Shown: piece after piece, positions 1-11,104 of the stretch | Layout of the letters: every line of letters begins with the position of its first letter | Numbering within the stretch: position 1 is the stretch's first letter | Assembly: GCF_017168335.1 (NCBI RefSeq) | Contig: NZ_JABFAU010000005.1 | Location: 368,575-432,574 of the forward strand | DNA: 64,000 nt | Reading direction: 5' to 3' | Origin: Rhodococcus sp. KRD162 | Lineage (GTDB): Bacteria; Actinomycetota; Actinomycetes; Mycobacteriales; Mycobacteriaceae | Position numbers and translations under genes: made by a program | Notes under the pieces: model-generated | Told to the model about the DNA's origin: nothing | The model's input: only the letters and a program-made list of their open reading frames with translations | Databases searched by the model: none

Positions 1-168
1 CACCAACAACCACGGGATACGTGCCTCTTCGAGGAGGGTCACCATGCGGGCATGGTTGATGTGCTGGTACACATCCATATCCGACCACCGCACGTCCACG
101 GCGGCATGAAAGCCGACAGGTTCGGCCTCCGGTCGCCTGTCGGACAGATGGTCCTCGGGCACACTCAC
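1..168 (-). CDS. Acyl-CoA thioesterase, hotdog fold (3' part cut by window edge)
   Basis: The minus strand reads a 56-codon open frame that runs off the left edge, so only the N-terminus is present. It contains WSDMDVYQHINHARMVTLLE, the hotdog/4HBT signature (D-x-D/M-x-x-x-H-x-N) of acyl-CoA thioesterases, which hydrolyse acyl-CoA in the cytosol. The GTG start is chosen because GGAAA lies about 7 nt upstream. It is 85 nt downstream of gdh on the same strand and may be cotranscribed. A second thioesterase of the same broad family lies on the other side of gdh. Substrate cannot be inferred. Confidence 0.8.
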   Translation of the reverse strand, partial: MSVPEDHLSDRRPEAEPVGFHAAVDVRWSDMDVYQHINHARMVTLLEEARIPWLLV

Positions 169-253
169 GTCTACGTTTCCTCTTCTCGGTCGACTTCTCG
201 GTGACATCCCTCGTCCCGGCTCCGGGGTGGGACCGTCGGGCACGGAACCCGGC

Positions 254-3200
254 TCAGGGGACCATGTTGCGAACCTGGCGGGCGGCAACCGACAGCGTAG
301 CCAGGTCCAGGGTTCCGGTCTCGGCGATCTCGGTCAGGGCGGCTCGTGCCCTGGCCAGACGCGAGGAGTTCGTCGATTCCCACTCCGCGATCTTCTCCGC
401 TACCGACTCGTCCGGTTCCCCTCCGGCCAACACCGCCTGTGTGATTCCCCGCAGCGAGGTGTACAGATCGTCTCGAAGAGCCAAGCGCGCCAACGAATGC
501 CAGCGATCACCGCGCGCCAGCTTCGACACTGCGGAGAGCAGCCAGTCGATTCCAATGTGCGCATCGAGTGCGAAATAGAGCTCGGCAACCTCGGCTCCGT
601 CGCGGTCGACGATATCGGCGATATCGATGATGTCGAGCAGGCAGTAGACATCGAGCAGTCCGAAGATGTGGCGGGCCAACCCAACCGGTGCTCCACGTTC
701 GATTGCCGCCGCGGAACGCGTATCCAGATCACTGGCCTGGTGGCCGGAGATCCACGTGGACACCGACGGTTGCAGGGCGCGTACCTGATCGGCGTAGCGA
801 CTGATCTCTGCGCCGACGGCCAACGGCTGTGGCCGGTTCGCCAACAGCCACCGCGAAACACGGTCCAGCATTCGACGCGACTCGAGTAACAACTCGGCCG
901 AGACGTCGGTCGGCACGTCCGCGGCCCTGATCGAATTCCACACCTCGTCGAGTCCGAATATCTCGGTCGCGGCGGCGAACACGCGAATGGCATCGGTTCC
1001 CGCGGCACCGGAATCCTCGGTCAAGCGATACGGGAAGGTGATTCCGCCGCAGTCGATGGCCTCGTTCGCCAGAGTCGTGGCCACCAACTGACGCCGCAGT
1101 GGGTGCGCGGTGATCGCATCGGCGTACGGCTCTCGCAACGGCTCGGGAAAGTACTTGGGTAGCCGCGGAGCGAAGACATCGCTGTCGGGAAGCTCACTGC
1201 TGAGCAGTTCCGCCTCCAACGCGAGCTTCACATGAGCCATCAACGTGGCCAGTTCCGGCGAGGTCAGCCCGCGCCCGTCCTGTTTGCGTCGACGCAGATC
1301 GGCCTCCGTCGGCAAGGCCTCGAGCTCTCGGTCCAGTCCCCGCCGAGCTTCCAGGTCCTCGATCACCCGGCTGTGCACGGTGACCAGATTGGGGGCGTCG
1401 TATCTGGACGTACCGAGCAGCTCGTTCTGCATGATGTTGTCCCACAACACCAGTCGTCCGACCTCGTCGGTCATGGACGCCAGCAGCTCGTCTCGATCCT
1501 CGCGGGCCAGCCTGCCGTCGGCGATGGCCGTTTCCAACAGGATCTTGATGTTGACCTCGTGATCGGAGCAATCGACGCCGGCCGAGTTGTCGATGGCATC
1601 GGTGTTGATCTTGCCTCCGGCCGCCGCGTACTCGATGCGGCCGAGGGCGGTGGCACCGAGGTTGCCACCCTCCCCCACCACCGCGGCTCGTACGTCACAA
1701 CCGTCGACGCGGACCGTGTCGTTGGCCTTGTCACCGACCTCGCCGTTGGATTCGGTCGACGCCTTGATGTAGGTGCCGATGCCGCCGTTCCACAGCAGAT
1801 CCGCGGGGGCTTTGAGGATTGCATTGACCAGCTCCGGCGGAGACAGCGACTCGACCGATTCGTCCAGACCGAGCGCAGCACGTGCGGCCGCGCTGATGGG
1901 AACCGACTTGCGGGTGCGTTCCCAGACTCCGCCGCCGGCGCTGATCAGGGACGAGTCGTAGTCCGCCCACGAAGACCGTGGCAGCGCGAACAACCGCTCA
2001 CGTTCGGCGAACGAGGATTCTCGGTCCGGGTTGGGATCGAGAAAGATGTGTCGGTGATCGAAGGCGGCGAGCAGCCTGATGTGTCTGCTCAGCAGCATGC
2101 CGTTTCCGAAGACGTCACCGCTCATGTCTCCGACACCGACGACGGTGAAATCCTCGGTCTGCGTGTCGATTCCGATCTCGCGGAAATGACGCTTGACGCT
2201 CTCCCACGCTCCCTTGGCCGTGATGCCCATGGCTTTGTGGTCGTAGCCGGCCGAGCCACCGGAGGCGAAGGCGTCGCCGAGCCAGAAATCGTATTCGGCG
2301 GCAACGCCGTTGGCCATGTCCGAAAACGTGGCGGTGCCCTTGTCGGCGGCGACCACCAGGTACGTGTCGTCTCCGTCGCGGCGCACGACACCGTCCGGAA
2401 CCGATACCGAACCGGAGGCGCGATCGAGGTTGTCGGTGATGTCGAGAAGTCCGGCGATGAACAGGCGATAGCAGGCCTTGCCCTCTTCCGCATATGCCTG
2501 GCGATCGCGATCGGTGTCACCGGTGGACACCGGAGGGCGTTTGACGACGAATCCGCCCTTGGCTCCGACCGGCACGATGACGGAGTTCTTGACCATCTGA
2601 GCTTTCGCCAACCCGAGGATCTCGGTCCGGAAGTCCTCGCGTCGATCCGACCAGCGCAGGCCGCCGCGGGCCACCGCACCGAACCGCAGGTGCACGCCCT
2701 CGACGCGAGGCGAGTACACGAATATCTCGAATTTCGGCTTCGGTTTGGGCAATTCGGCGATCGATTGCGGATCGAACTTGAGCGAGAGGTATGCCCGATG
2801 TTCGCCGTCGGCTGCCCGGACGAAGAAGTTGGTTCGCAAGGTTGCGCGGATCAGCTCGAACATGCTTCGCAGAATTCGGTCCGCGTCGAGGCTGACGACC
2901 TCGTCGATCAGCTCTCCCAGTTCGGCACCGATCGAGCGCGCGTCCTCCTCGGAGCTCGCCTCGGGGTCGAACTGCGCCTCGAACAACGCAACGAGCAGTC
3001 GAGCGGTGTGTGGGTGCGTCAGCAGCACACCTTCGATGTTGAACTGACTGTAGGGGAAACCGGCTTGGCGCAGGTACTTCGCGTATGCACGCAAGACCAC
3101 GGCTTGCCGCCAGTGCAGTCCGGCGCGCATCACCAGTTCGTTGAAGCGGTCGGCTTCGGCCTGCCCACTCCACACTGCCTCGAACGCATCGGTGAACCGT

Positions 3201-5092
3201 TGCTGGACCCGGCTCTCACGATCGGCGGTACCCGCCTCGGACAACTCGGCGTCGATATCTCCGTCGATTGCCGAGTGCAACATCTCGCGCGAAGCCGAAA
3301 GCCCGAAATCGTAAATCCAGCAGGACATCCCGTCCGGTCGAACCACCGGGTACGGCCGCTCGTCGTCGACTTCGACGCCGAGGCTCTGCAGGATGGGCAA
3401 CACCTGGGACAACGAGACACCCCCGCCGCCGATGTACAACGAGAATCTCCAGCTACCCACCGCGGACTTCTCGTTGCGGTAGAGCTGCATGTCGATCGAC
3501 TCGTCGCCGAGCGTTTCGAGTCGGGCGATATCGGAGACGGCCCGAGCCGGGCCGAAGTCCTGCTTGTACGCCTCAGGGAACGCATCGGTGTACCGCTGAA
3601 TTCGCAACGGGTCCACGCCGCGATCAAGGGACACTGCGTCGCCGAGCGAATCCTCCCAGGTTCTGGTGGTCTCGGTCAGCGACGCCTCGATCCTGGTGAT
3701 GTCCTCGGCCGACAGCTCCGTCGTAGCGGCCCCGGATTCACGACGCACGGTCACGTGCAACAACGCCAGGTCCGATTCCGTCACGCGCGCCGTGTAATCG
3801 AGCGAGGTTCCGCCGAGCTCGCGGAGCAAGCGATCCTGGATGGCGAGCCGAACACGGGTGGTGTACCTGTCACGCGGCAGGTAGACCAAGGCCGAGACGA
3901 ACGAGCCGTTCGCATCGGGTCGAACGAACAACCTGACCTTGCGCCGACGCCCCAGTGCCAGAACAGCACTCGCCGTCTCGTACAGCCATGAGCTCGAGGT
4001 GGCGAACAGCTCCGAACGCGGCATCGATTGCAGAACTTCGAGCATCGCCTGACCCGAGAACGACCCGAGATCATGGCCGGCGCGCGCGATGACCGAGCGC
4101 ACCCGCCTCTCGATCACCGGAATATCGAGAACGTTCTCGTGCAGCGCGGTCACCGTGAACACACCGACGAACCGATGTTCGGCGGAATCGTCGAGATCGA
4201 GCACGCTGACGAAGTAGGGATACACGGCGCGGTGCACCGTGGCCGGGCTCGCCCCCTGCGTCAAGGCAACCAGATCGCGATGGCCGACAGGTTCCGAACC
4301 GTCCCTGTCGGTGACCGATTCGCGCAGCACACCGAGGCTGCTCGACTCGTCGCCGGTGGCCCTGCGCTCGTCGCCGACGCCCTCGATGCTGTATCGCCGG
4401 TAGCCGAGCAGCGTGTAGTGGCCGTCGCCGAGCCACCGCAACAACGCAGCTGCGTCACGATGCTCGTCGGCACCGTCCGGGTCCGCATCGCTCGCGCCCC
4501 GAGCGACCTCGTCGAGGCGGTCGGCGACCTCTGCCTGCACTCGACGCATGTGATCGGTATCGGCGACCACCTGACGCACATCGGCCAGTACACGACTCGC
4601 CTCCGACTCCAGACGTGCATCCGCATCCTCGGGAGTCGACGGGTGGAGCTGAACGTGAATCCAGGACTCGGGCGATCCGCTGGCACTGAGTCCGGTCAGC
4701 ACACCGTCGGACTCACGACCGACCGACAGAATCGGGTGGACCACATCGGTGTACTCGATGCCGAGACGGGAGAGCAACGAGATGACGGACTCCACCAGCA
4801 GCGGCATGTCGTCGGTGACGATCTGCAGGTAGCTTCCCGCAGCCCGATCCGCGGCCGAGGCCGAGTCGCTCGGTCGGTGAACGGCCACGTTCGCCGTCTC
4901 CGGCCGACGCTGCGCGGCCAGCCGAACATGGTGCCGGAAGGTCGTGCTGTCGGGGGCATGCGCGGACGCCCCGACAGCCTCGGTGTCCACGTGCTCGAAG
5001 TACTCGCCACGCAGGGTGTCCAACTCGGCCAGCAGTCGGTCGTCGAGCCCGTCGGCCCAGTCGTTGTCGTTCAGGTCCAGCGAGCGCGGCAT
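254..5092 (-). CDS. gdh: NAD-specific glutamate dehydrogenase, large (about 180 kDa) type
   Basis: A 1,612-residue protein matching the large bacterial NAD-GDH family (EC 1.4.1.2), which oxidatively deaminates glutamate to 2-oxoglutarate and ammonium; the mycobacterial member Rv2476c has a similar length. The N-terminal half is the regulatory ACT-like region. The catalytic core is seen around residues 810-850 with GGLRWSDRREDF and QMVKNSVIVPVGAKGGF, which carry the substrate-binding lysines. The order thioesterase-gdh-thioesterase-ettA-ssb on one strand resembles the Mycobacterium gdh-ettA locus. The ATG start gives a normal N-terminus (MPRSLDLNDND). In mycobacteria this enzyme is controlled by the FHA protein GarA; nothing in this window tests that. 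A very long antisense frame over it is a codon-bias shadow. Confidence 0.95.
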   Translation of the reverse strand: MPRSLDLNDNDWADGLDDRLLAELDTLRGEYFEHVDTEAVGASAHAPDSTTFRHHVRLAAQRRPETANVAVHRPSDSASAADRAAGSYLQIVTDDMPLLVESVISLLSRLGIEYTDVVHPILSVGRESDGVLTGLSASGSPESWIHVQLHPSTPEDADARLESEASRVLADVRQVVADTDHMRRVQAEVADRLDEVARGASDADPDGADEHRDAAALLRWLGDGHYTLLGYRRYSIEGVGDERRATGDESSSLGVLRESVTDRDGSEPVGHRDLVALTQGASPATVHRAVYPYFVSVLDLDDSAEHRFVGVFTVTALHENVLDIPVIERRVRSVIARAGHDLGSFSGQAMLEVLQSMPRSELFATSSSWLYETASAVLALGRRRKVRLFVRPDANGSFVSALVYLPRDRYTTRVRLAIQDRLLRELGGTSLDYTARVTESDLALLHVTVRRESGAATTELSAEDITRIEASLTETTRTWEDSLGDAVSLDRGVDPLRIQRYTDAFPEAYKQDFGPARAVSDIARLETLGDESIDMQLYRNEKSAVGSWRFSLYIGGGGVSLSQVLPILQSLGVEVDDERPYPVVRPDGMSCWIYDFGLSASREMLHSAIDGDIDAELSEAGTADRESRVQQRFTDAFEAVWSGQAEADRFNELVMRAGLHWRQAVVLRAYAKYLRQAGFPYSQFNIEGVLLTHPHTARLLVALFEAQFDPEASSEEDARSIGAELGELIDEVVSLDADRILRSMFELIRATLRTNFFVRAADGEHRAYLSLKFDPQSIAELPKPKPKFEIFVYSPRVEGVHLRFGAVARGGLRWSDRREDFRTEILGLAKAQMVKNSVIVPVGAKGGFVVKRPPVSTGDTDRDRQAYAEEGKACYRLFIAGLLDITDNLDRASGSVSVPDGVVRRDGDDTYLVVAADKGTATFSDMANGVAAEYDFWLGDAFASGGSAGYDHKAMGITAKGAWESVKRHFREIGIDTQTEDFTVVGVGDMSGDVFGNGMLLSRHIRLLAAFDHRHIFLDPNPDRESSFAERERLFALPRSSWADYDSSLISAGGGVWERTRKSVPISAAARAALGLDESVESLSPPELVNAILKAPADLLWNGGIGTYIKASTESNGEVGDKANDTVRVDGCDVRAAVVGEGGNLGATALGRIEYAAAGGKINTDAIDNSAGVDCSDHEVNIKILLETAIADGRLAREDRDELLASMTDEVGRLVLWDNIMQNELLGTSRYDAPNLVTVHSRVIEDLEARRGLDRELEALPTEADLRRRKQDGRGLTSPELATLMAHVKLALEAELLSSELPDSDVFAPRLPKYFPEPLREPYADAITAHPLRRQLVATTLANEAIDCGGITFPYRLTEDSGAAGTDAIRVFAAATEIFGLDEVWNSIRAADVPTDVSAELLLESRRMLDRVSRWLLANRPQPLAVGAEISRYADQVRALQPSVSTWISGHQASDLDTRSAAAIERGAPVGLARHIFGLLDVYCLLDIIDIADIVDRDGAEVAELYFALDAHIGIDWLLSAVSKLARGDRWHSLARLALRDDLYTSLRGITQAVLAGGEPDESVAEKIAEWESTNSSRLARARAALTEIAETGTLDLATLSVAARQVRNMVP

Positions 5093-5238
5093 GGTGTTCG
5101 AGTACTCCCTCGTGAGGATTTTCCCGACGCCCGCCGATCGCCGGTCGTCGTTGACACCTCGACCTTAGTGTCGAGGACCCTGTTACCGCAGTGACCTCGC
5201 AGACCCAGCGCGTCCGATTCACTCGGCACTACTCGGCA

Positions 5239-5649
5239 CTACTCGGCGACGAGATACTCCCCGAGTAGTGCGCGCTCGCGCTCCTCCAACGGACGGGAGG
5301 TCGAGGTGTCGAGATCGAACGCCACCATCAGCGCCTCGGCCCGCGCACACACCGTTCCCTCGCGGTCGGTCACCACGTGCTGCACACCGTACGAGGTGTT
5401 TCCGACCGACGTGATCCACAGGTCGATCGTCAACGGCCCCGAGTCGTCGAGAATCGGATGCAGAAATTCGGTGGTCAACGTGCGCACCACCGCCGCGCCA
5501 CGCTTCCCCGGCCCCCCGAAGACCGCGTCCAAGAACTGAACGCGGCCCTCCTGGAGGTATTCGACGAAGCGGGTGTTGTTGACGTGCCCGAGGCGGTCGG
5601 AGTCTCCCCACCGCACCTGAAGGGTGAAGGTGAAGGTCTTGTTCGACAC
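5239..5649 (-). CDS. Acyl-CoA thioesterase, hotdog (4HBT) family
   Basis: A 136-residue single-hotdog protein with VRWGDSDRLGHVNNTRFVEY near the N-terminus, the catalytic Asp/Asn motif of the 4-hydroxybenzoyl-CoA thioesterase superfamily. It should hydrolyse acyl-CoA thioesters in the cytosol; the chain-length preference is unknown. Its GTG start lies one nucleotide after the ettA stop (TGA-G-GTG), so it is probably translationally coupled to ettA, and gdh follows 146 nt later. The end of the gene contains a short direct repetition (CGGCACTACT twice) around 5224-5245. Confidence 0.88.
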   Translation of the reverse strand: MSNKTFTFTLQVRWGDSDRLGHVNNTRFVEYLQEGRVQFLDAVFGGPGKRGAAVVRTLTTEFLHPILDDSGPLTIDLWITSVGNTSYGVQHVVTDREGTVCARAEALMVAFDLDTSTSRPLEERERALLGEYLVAE

Positions 5650-5650
5650 C

Positions 5651-7330
<1,680 letters not shown>

Positions 7331-7456
7331 GTCGCCCAGCTTATCGGTGCGAGCGCGTCCGAACACCATCGCCCGAGTAGGTGTGGTGCCTACATCGGCC
7401 GTCCGCGCTGCTCCGCAGGTGGCGACACTGCACGGACGGCGGATGCAGGCGGCCGG

Positions 7457-7942
7457 TCACGCGAGGATCGACTCGCGATCGTCCTCGTCGACGCGTTCGG
7501 CGGCCTCGATCGACTCCCGATCGAGGTCCTGCGCCGATGTTGTTCCCACATCGCCGTCCTGGGCCGTGTCGGGAGCCGGCTCCTTGGTCCGATGAACCGA
7601 GACGATGCAACGCGAGAGGTCCGGTCCGACGGCACTGGCCCGCATCTCGAGATCGGCACGTTCGACGCCGTCGCGATTGGTGTATTCGTTGGTGCGCAGC
7701 TGCCCGTAGGCGATGATCGGGTCGCCCTTCATCAGTGACGCTGCCACGCCGCGCACCAGACGGCGCCAGCACGTGACCGTCAGGTACAGGGTGCCGCCGT
7801 CCGTCCATTCGCCGGTGGTGCGATCCTGGCGTCGGGCATTGCTGGCCATCCGGAAGCTGAGAACCTCGTCGCCGGTAGGTGTGGAACGCTTGACCGGGTT
7901 GGTGATGACCGTTCCGACCACGGCGCATTGTGCCTCGTACAT
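7457..7942 (-). CDS. ssb: Single-stranded DNA-binding protein, paralogue (SsbB type)
   Basis: A 161-residue OB-fold protein beginning MYEAQCAVVGTVITNP and containing FRMASNARRQDRTTGEW and LTVTCWRRLV, clear SSB signatures. The start is fixed by GAGGAAG about 8 nt upstream of ATG. After the OB fold (about 115 residues) the tail is acidic (DEDDRESILA) but lacks the DDDIPF/DDDLPF tip through which the main SSB recruits partner proteins. It is also not next to rpsF/rpsR, so it is likely the secondary SSB, comparable with mycobacterial SsbB (Rv2478c), which has the same neighbour ettA. It may act in recombination or stress rather than replication; that is inference. Confidence 0.92.
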   Translation of the reverse strand: MYEAQCAVVGTVITNPVKRSTPTGDEVLSFRMASNARRQDRTTGEWTDGGTLYLTVTCWRRLVRGVAASLMKGDPIIAYGQLRTNEYTNRDGVERADLEMRASAVGPDLSRCIVSVHRTKEPAPDTAQDGDVGTTSAQDLDRESIEAAERVDEDDRESILA

Positions 7943-8109
7943 GGTGTCTTCCTCTCGTGTTGCGGATCGCGTGATTGCGATCGAGATCGACACTGCTACG
8001 CAGGGAACGCTCGTGGTGGATGGGTTCGGAAAATGTGGACAGCCGCTCGGCCTGTGGATGAAGGGCACGGGCCGAGGCCTGCTCCCGCCGAAAGTGTCGG
8101 CTGGGTGTG

Positions 8110-8772
8110 CTACTCGGGAACCTCCGCGTACATCACTCCGCTGCGAACCGGCTCGACCCGGCCGGCAGTGAGCGAAGCAACAAGTGCCGCAGTCGAATCG
8201 GGGTCGACGACAGCGACGGTCAACACCGCAACCGCCGCATACGAGGTACCGAGAACGACGACCCCGTGCCCCCGCAGCTCCGATTCCACGCGCCCCACAT
8301 CGACGTGGTCGAGTTCGAGCGTCAGGACCTCCCGGCGCTCCCTGGTGAGGAATCTCGCGTGTGAGAGCGCCTCGGTCACCGCGCCGCCGTAGGCGCGGGC
8401 CAGTCCCCCGGTGCCGAGCTTGGTTCCGCCGAAGTATCGGCTGACGACGGCGACGACGTTGGTCGCGCGATGTCCGCGCAGCACCTCGAGCATCGGCATC
8501 CCCGCAGTCCCACTGGGTTCGCCGTCGTCGTTGGATCGCTCGATGCGAGGGTCGGTAGCCGACGCGTCGACGATGAACGCCGAACAATGATGTCCGGCAG
8601 CGGGATCGGCTTTGCGAGCGGCCTCGATCACCGCCCGAGCCTGCGCTTCGGTGGCCGCACGATCGACGACCGCGACAAACCGTGACTTCTTGATCTCGGT
8701 CTCACACTCGACGCGGCCCGCGATGGTACGCACGATGATCACCCGGCCTTTCCTGTGCCGTGCTGCACTCAT
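8110..8772 (-). CDS. YigZ/IMPACT family protein
   Basis: A 220-residue protein of the UPF0029/IMPACT family: the N-terminal domain has KKSRFVAVVDRAATEAQAR, SNDDGEPSGTAGMPMLEVL and VVSRYFGGTKLGTGGLARAY, all family hallmarks, and the C-terminal part matches the DUF1949 region. The eukaryotic relative IMPACT modulates Gcn2; the bacterial role is poorly defined. The start codon overlaps the stop of the upstream ABC exporter (ATGA), so the two are translationally coupled, which sets this start. Confidence 0.9.
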   Translation of the reverse strand: MSAARHRKGRVIIVRTIAGRVECETEIKKSRFVAVVDRAATEAQARAVIEAARKADPAAGHHCSAFIVDASATDPRIERSNDDGEPSGTAGMPMLEVLRGHRATNVVAVVSRYFGGTKLGTGGLARAYGGAVTEALSHARFLTRERREVLTLELDHVDVGRVESELRGHGVVVLGTSYAAVAVLTVAVVDPDSTAALVASLTAGRVEPVRSGVMYAEVPE

Positions 8773-10577
8773 ACCGCAACGCTGTCCACCACATCGTCGG
8801 CCGCTCGCACCAATCGGGCGTACATCCCATCGAGTTCGAGCAGGGATTCATGACTTCCGACCTCACGCACGACCCCGTGGTCGAGTACCGCGATGCGGTC
8901 AGCGGAACGCACCGTGGACAGACGGTGCGCGATGAGGATGGTCGTTCGCCCTTCCATCAAACCGTCGAGCGCCGTTTGCACTGCCCGTTCGGTGCGATTG
9001 TCGAGTGCACTGGTTGCTTCGTCGAGCACCAGAATCGGCGGGTTACGAAGCACGGTTCGAGCAATGGCGATGCGCTGCTTCTCACCACCGGAGAACCGAT
9101 AGCCGCGCTCGCCCACCATGGTGTCGTATCCGTCGTCGAGCCCGTCGATGAACTCGTGGATCTGCGCCGTTTCGGCTGCCGCGACGATCTCGTCGTCGGT
9201 GGCGTCGGGCTTGGCGAACCGCAGATTTTCCCTGATGGTGGCATGGAACAGATACGTCTCCTGAGAGACGACCCCCACCAGATCTGCGATGGTCTCCGAT
9301 GCCATGTCTCTCAGGTCGACACCATCGATGGTCACCGACCCGGCAGTCGGATCGTGCAGCCGCGCAACGAGATACCCGAGCGTCGTCTTTCCCGATCCAG
9401 TGGCACCGACGAGGGCGAGAGTGCCACCGGCGGGCACGTCGAGGTCGATATCGCACAGCGTCGGCACGGTGGCACCAGCGTAGGTGAAATCGACCCCGCG
9501 GATGACGACGTCGCCGCGCACTTCCTCGCGAGGCAGGGCTATCGGATCGTCCGGCTCGGCCACGTCGATCGGCAGATCGAGATACTCGAAGACACGGCCG
9601 AACAACGCGAGCGAGGCCTGCACCTCGACGCCGGTATTGAGCAATTGCATAGTGGGACGGAACAATTGGGTCTGCAGAGCGGTGAAGGCGACCAGCGTGC
9701 CGATCGTCAGTGCACTGCCCTGACCGATGGTGATTCCGGCGAACCAGTACACCAGCGCGGGCATGACCGCGAAACTGATCTGAATGGTGGCCATCCGCCA
9801 CTTGCCCGCCATCATCGCGGCGAGCTCGACTCCGGCCACCTCGTGGGATCGGGCGGCGAACTTCTCGGTCAGTGCCTGCGCGGAGCCGGTGGTCTTGCCC
9901 AGCAGAATACCGCTGACAGACAGCGATTCCTCGACCTGAACCGACAGTTCGCTGAGCAACCGCTGTCGTTTGGTCGAGATCTTGCGACGCTCGTCGCCGA
10001 TACGGCGGGCGACGCGAACGAAGATCGGCAAGATGATCAGTGAGAACGTAGCGAGTTTCCAGTCGAGCAGGAACAGTGCGACCACTGTCGCGGCGACGGT
10101 CGTCGCGTTCTGCGCAATGGACGTCGCGGTGTTGGTGACGACCGATTGCATGCCGCCGATGTCGTTGGCGATCCGCGATTGCACTTCCCCGGTTCGAGTG
10201 CGAGCGAAGAACCCGAGGGACTGCCGCTGCAGATGCGAGTACACCTGAACTCGTAGCTCGTGCATGAGTTGCTGACCGACGCCGTTGGACATCCACGTCT
10301 GTACGACGCCAAGGGTGTTGGTGGCGACTGCGACTGCGATCATGCCGAGCGCGATGAGGCTGACGAGCCGAACATCGCGATCGGGAATTGCATGATCGAG
10401 GAGTTCGCGAAGGAGCAAGGGAGAGGCGAGCGCGATGATCGCACTGGCAACGATGATCGAGCTCACGACCGCGATCTTGCGCCGATAGGGCGTGAAGAGA
10501 GCGAGGACGCGTCGGACGGGCGCTGGATCGGCAGTGGGCAGAGAACGCTCTGGTCGGCTTTCCAAGTAGACCTCCAT
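8769..10577 (-). CDS. ABC transporter ATP-binding protein/permease (half-transporter exporter)
   Basis: A 602-residue type IV (MsbA/LmrA-like) half-transporter. Residues about 20-320 form the six-helix membrane domain (LFTPYRRKIAVVSSIIVASA onward). The C-terminal ATPase carries Walker A GATGSGKTT (about 390), signature FSGGEKQRIAIART with Walker B ILVLDEATSALD (about 494-522) and the H-loop LIAHRLSTV (about 546). It should homodimerise, or pair with another half, to export a lipid or drug; the substrate is unknown. A divergent MarR-type regulator 70 nt away suggests local regulation. The start MEVYLESRPE is preferred over a TTG five codons upstream; both are possible. Confidence 0.92.
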   Translation of the reverse strand: MEVYLESRPERSLPTADPAPVRRVLALFTPYRRKIAVVSSIIVASAIIALASPLLLRELLDHAIPDRDVRLVSLIALGMIAVAVATNTLGVVQTWMSNGVGQQLMHELRVQVYSHLQRQSLGFFARTRTGEVQSRIANDIGGMQSVVTNTATSIAQNATTVAATVVALFLLDWKLATFSLIILPIFVRVARRIGDERRKISTKRQRLLSELSVQVEESLSVSGILLGKTTGSAQALTEKFAARSHEVAGVELAAMMAGKWRMATIQISFAVMPALVYWFAGITIGQGSALTIGTLVAFTALQTQLFRPTMQLLNTGVEVQASLALFGRVFEYLDLPIDVAEPDDPIALPREEVRGDVVIRGVDFTYAGATVPTLCDIDLDVPAGGTLALVGATGSGKTTLGYLVARLHDPTAGSVTIDGVDLRDMASETIADLVGVVSQETYLFHATIRENLRFAKPDATDDEIVAAAETAQIHEFIDGLDDGYDTMVGERGYRFSGGEKQRIAIARTVLRNPPILVLDEATSALDNRTERAVQTALDGLMEGRTTILIAHRLSTVRSADRIAVLDHGVVREVGSHESLLELDGMYARLVRAADDVVDSVAV

Positions 10578-10598
10578 GGGTCGATGCAACAATATGCA

Positions 10599-10609
10599 GA
10601 GGTTACCTC
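10599..10609. promoter_or_regulatory. Candidate MarR operator between exporter and regulator
   Basis: GAGGTTACCTC is a perfect inverted repeat (5-bp arms, 1-nt centre) in the 70-nt divergent gap between the ABC exporter and the MarR gene. A half-site-like GAGGTTGCG follows at about 10615. Position and symmetry fit an autoregulatory MarR site; no binding evidence is available. Confidence 0.4.
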
Positions 10610-10647
10610 ACTATGAGGTTGCGTGCAATCCTCGTTATGATTCGTCC

Positions 10648-11073
10648 ATGGACACCGGACCCTCGCCCAACCTGAGCGATTCGTTCATGGCTGTCGCCAG
10701 GCGAATCCGCCGGAGCCACATGACTGCGCTCGAACCGTTCGGCCTCAACCCGTCACAGAGTCGGGCACTGCATGTCCTGGCGCGTGAACGTGAGTCGGTC
10801 CGGCTACGCGACCTCGCCGAGCATCTGCGGATCGTCGCGCGATCGGCCACCGACATCGTCGACTCACTCGAGGCCGCGAACCTGGTGACACGGCAGCAGG
10901 ATCCGAGCGATCGACGAGCGGTCCTGGTAGGGCTCACCGATACCGGCCGCGCGTTACTGGACCGAATCGACGACGCACGCCGTCAGGTGTCCTCGGAAAT
11001 GTTCGACGGCCTTCAGCCGCACGAACGTGTCGAGCTGAACCGGCTGCTCGGCAAGATCGCCGGGGGCGACTGA
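10648..11073 (+). CDS. MarR family transcriptional regulator
   Basis: A 141-residue winged-helix protein. The region ALEPFGLNPSQSRALHVLAR through LRDLAEHLRIVARSATDIVD and the wing NLVTRQQDPSDRRAVLVGLT is typical of MarR. It is divergent from the ABC exporter, so it probably represses or senses a ligand for that exporter. The start at MDTGPSPNLSD is chosen because upstream in-frame codons lie inside the divergent promoter region; no strong Shine-Dalgarno is visible. Confidence 0.9.
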   Translation: MDTGPSPNLSDSFMAVARRIRRSHMTALEPFGLNPSQSRALHVLARERESVRLRDLAEHLRIVARSATDIVDSLEAANLVTRQQDPSDRRAVLVGLTDTGRALLDRIDDARRQVSSEMFDGLQPHERVELNRLLGKIAGGD

Positions 11074-11077
11074 ACCG

Positions 11078-11104
11078 GATCGGCTATTGTCCGCCGAGCC
11101 GATC
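11078..11104. terminator. Hairpin between convergent marR and copD-ctaG genes
   Basis: GATCGGCT and AGCCGATC form 8-bp arms around an 11-nt loop at the junction of two converging genes, overlapping the 3' end of the minus-strand gene. There is no U-run, so factor-independent termination is only plausible. Confidence 0.35.

Noticed and set aside
1232..3991. A 919-codon open frame antisense to gdh
   Set aside because: High-GC codon bias creates long antisense frames; the protein shows no domain, and the opposite strand encodes a clear enzyme.
7398..7440. GCCGTCCG ... CGGACGGC inverted repeat near the ssb 3' end as terminator
   Set aside because: The 27-nt loop and absence of a T-run make it weak.
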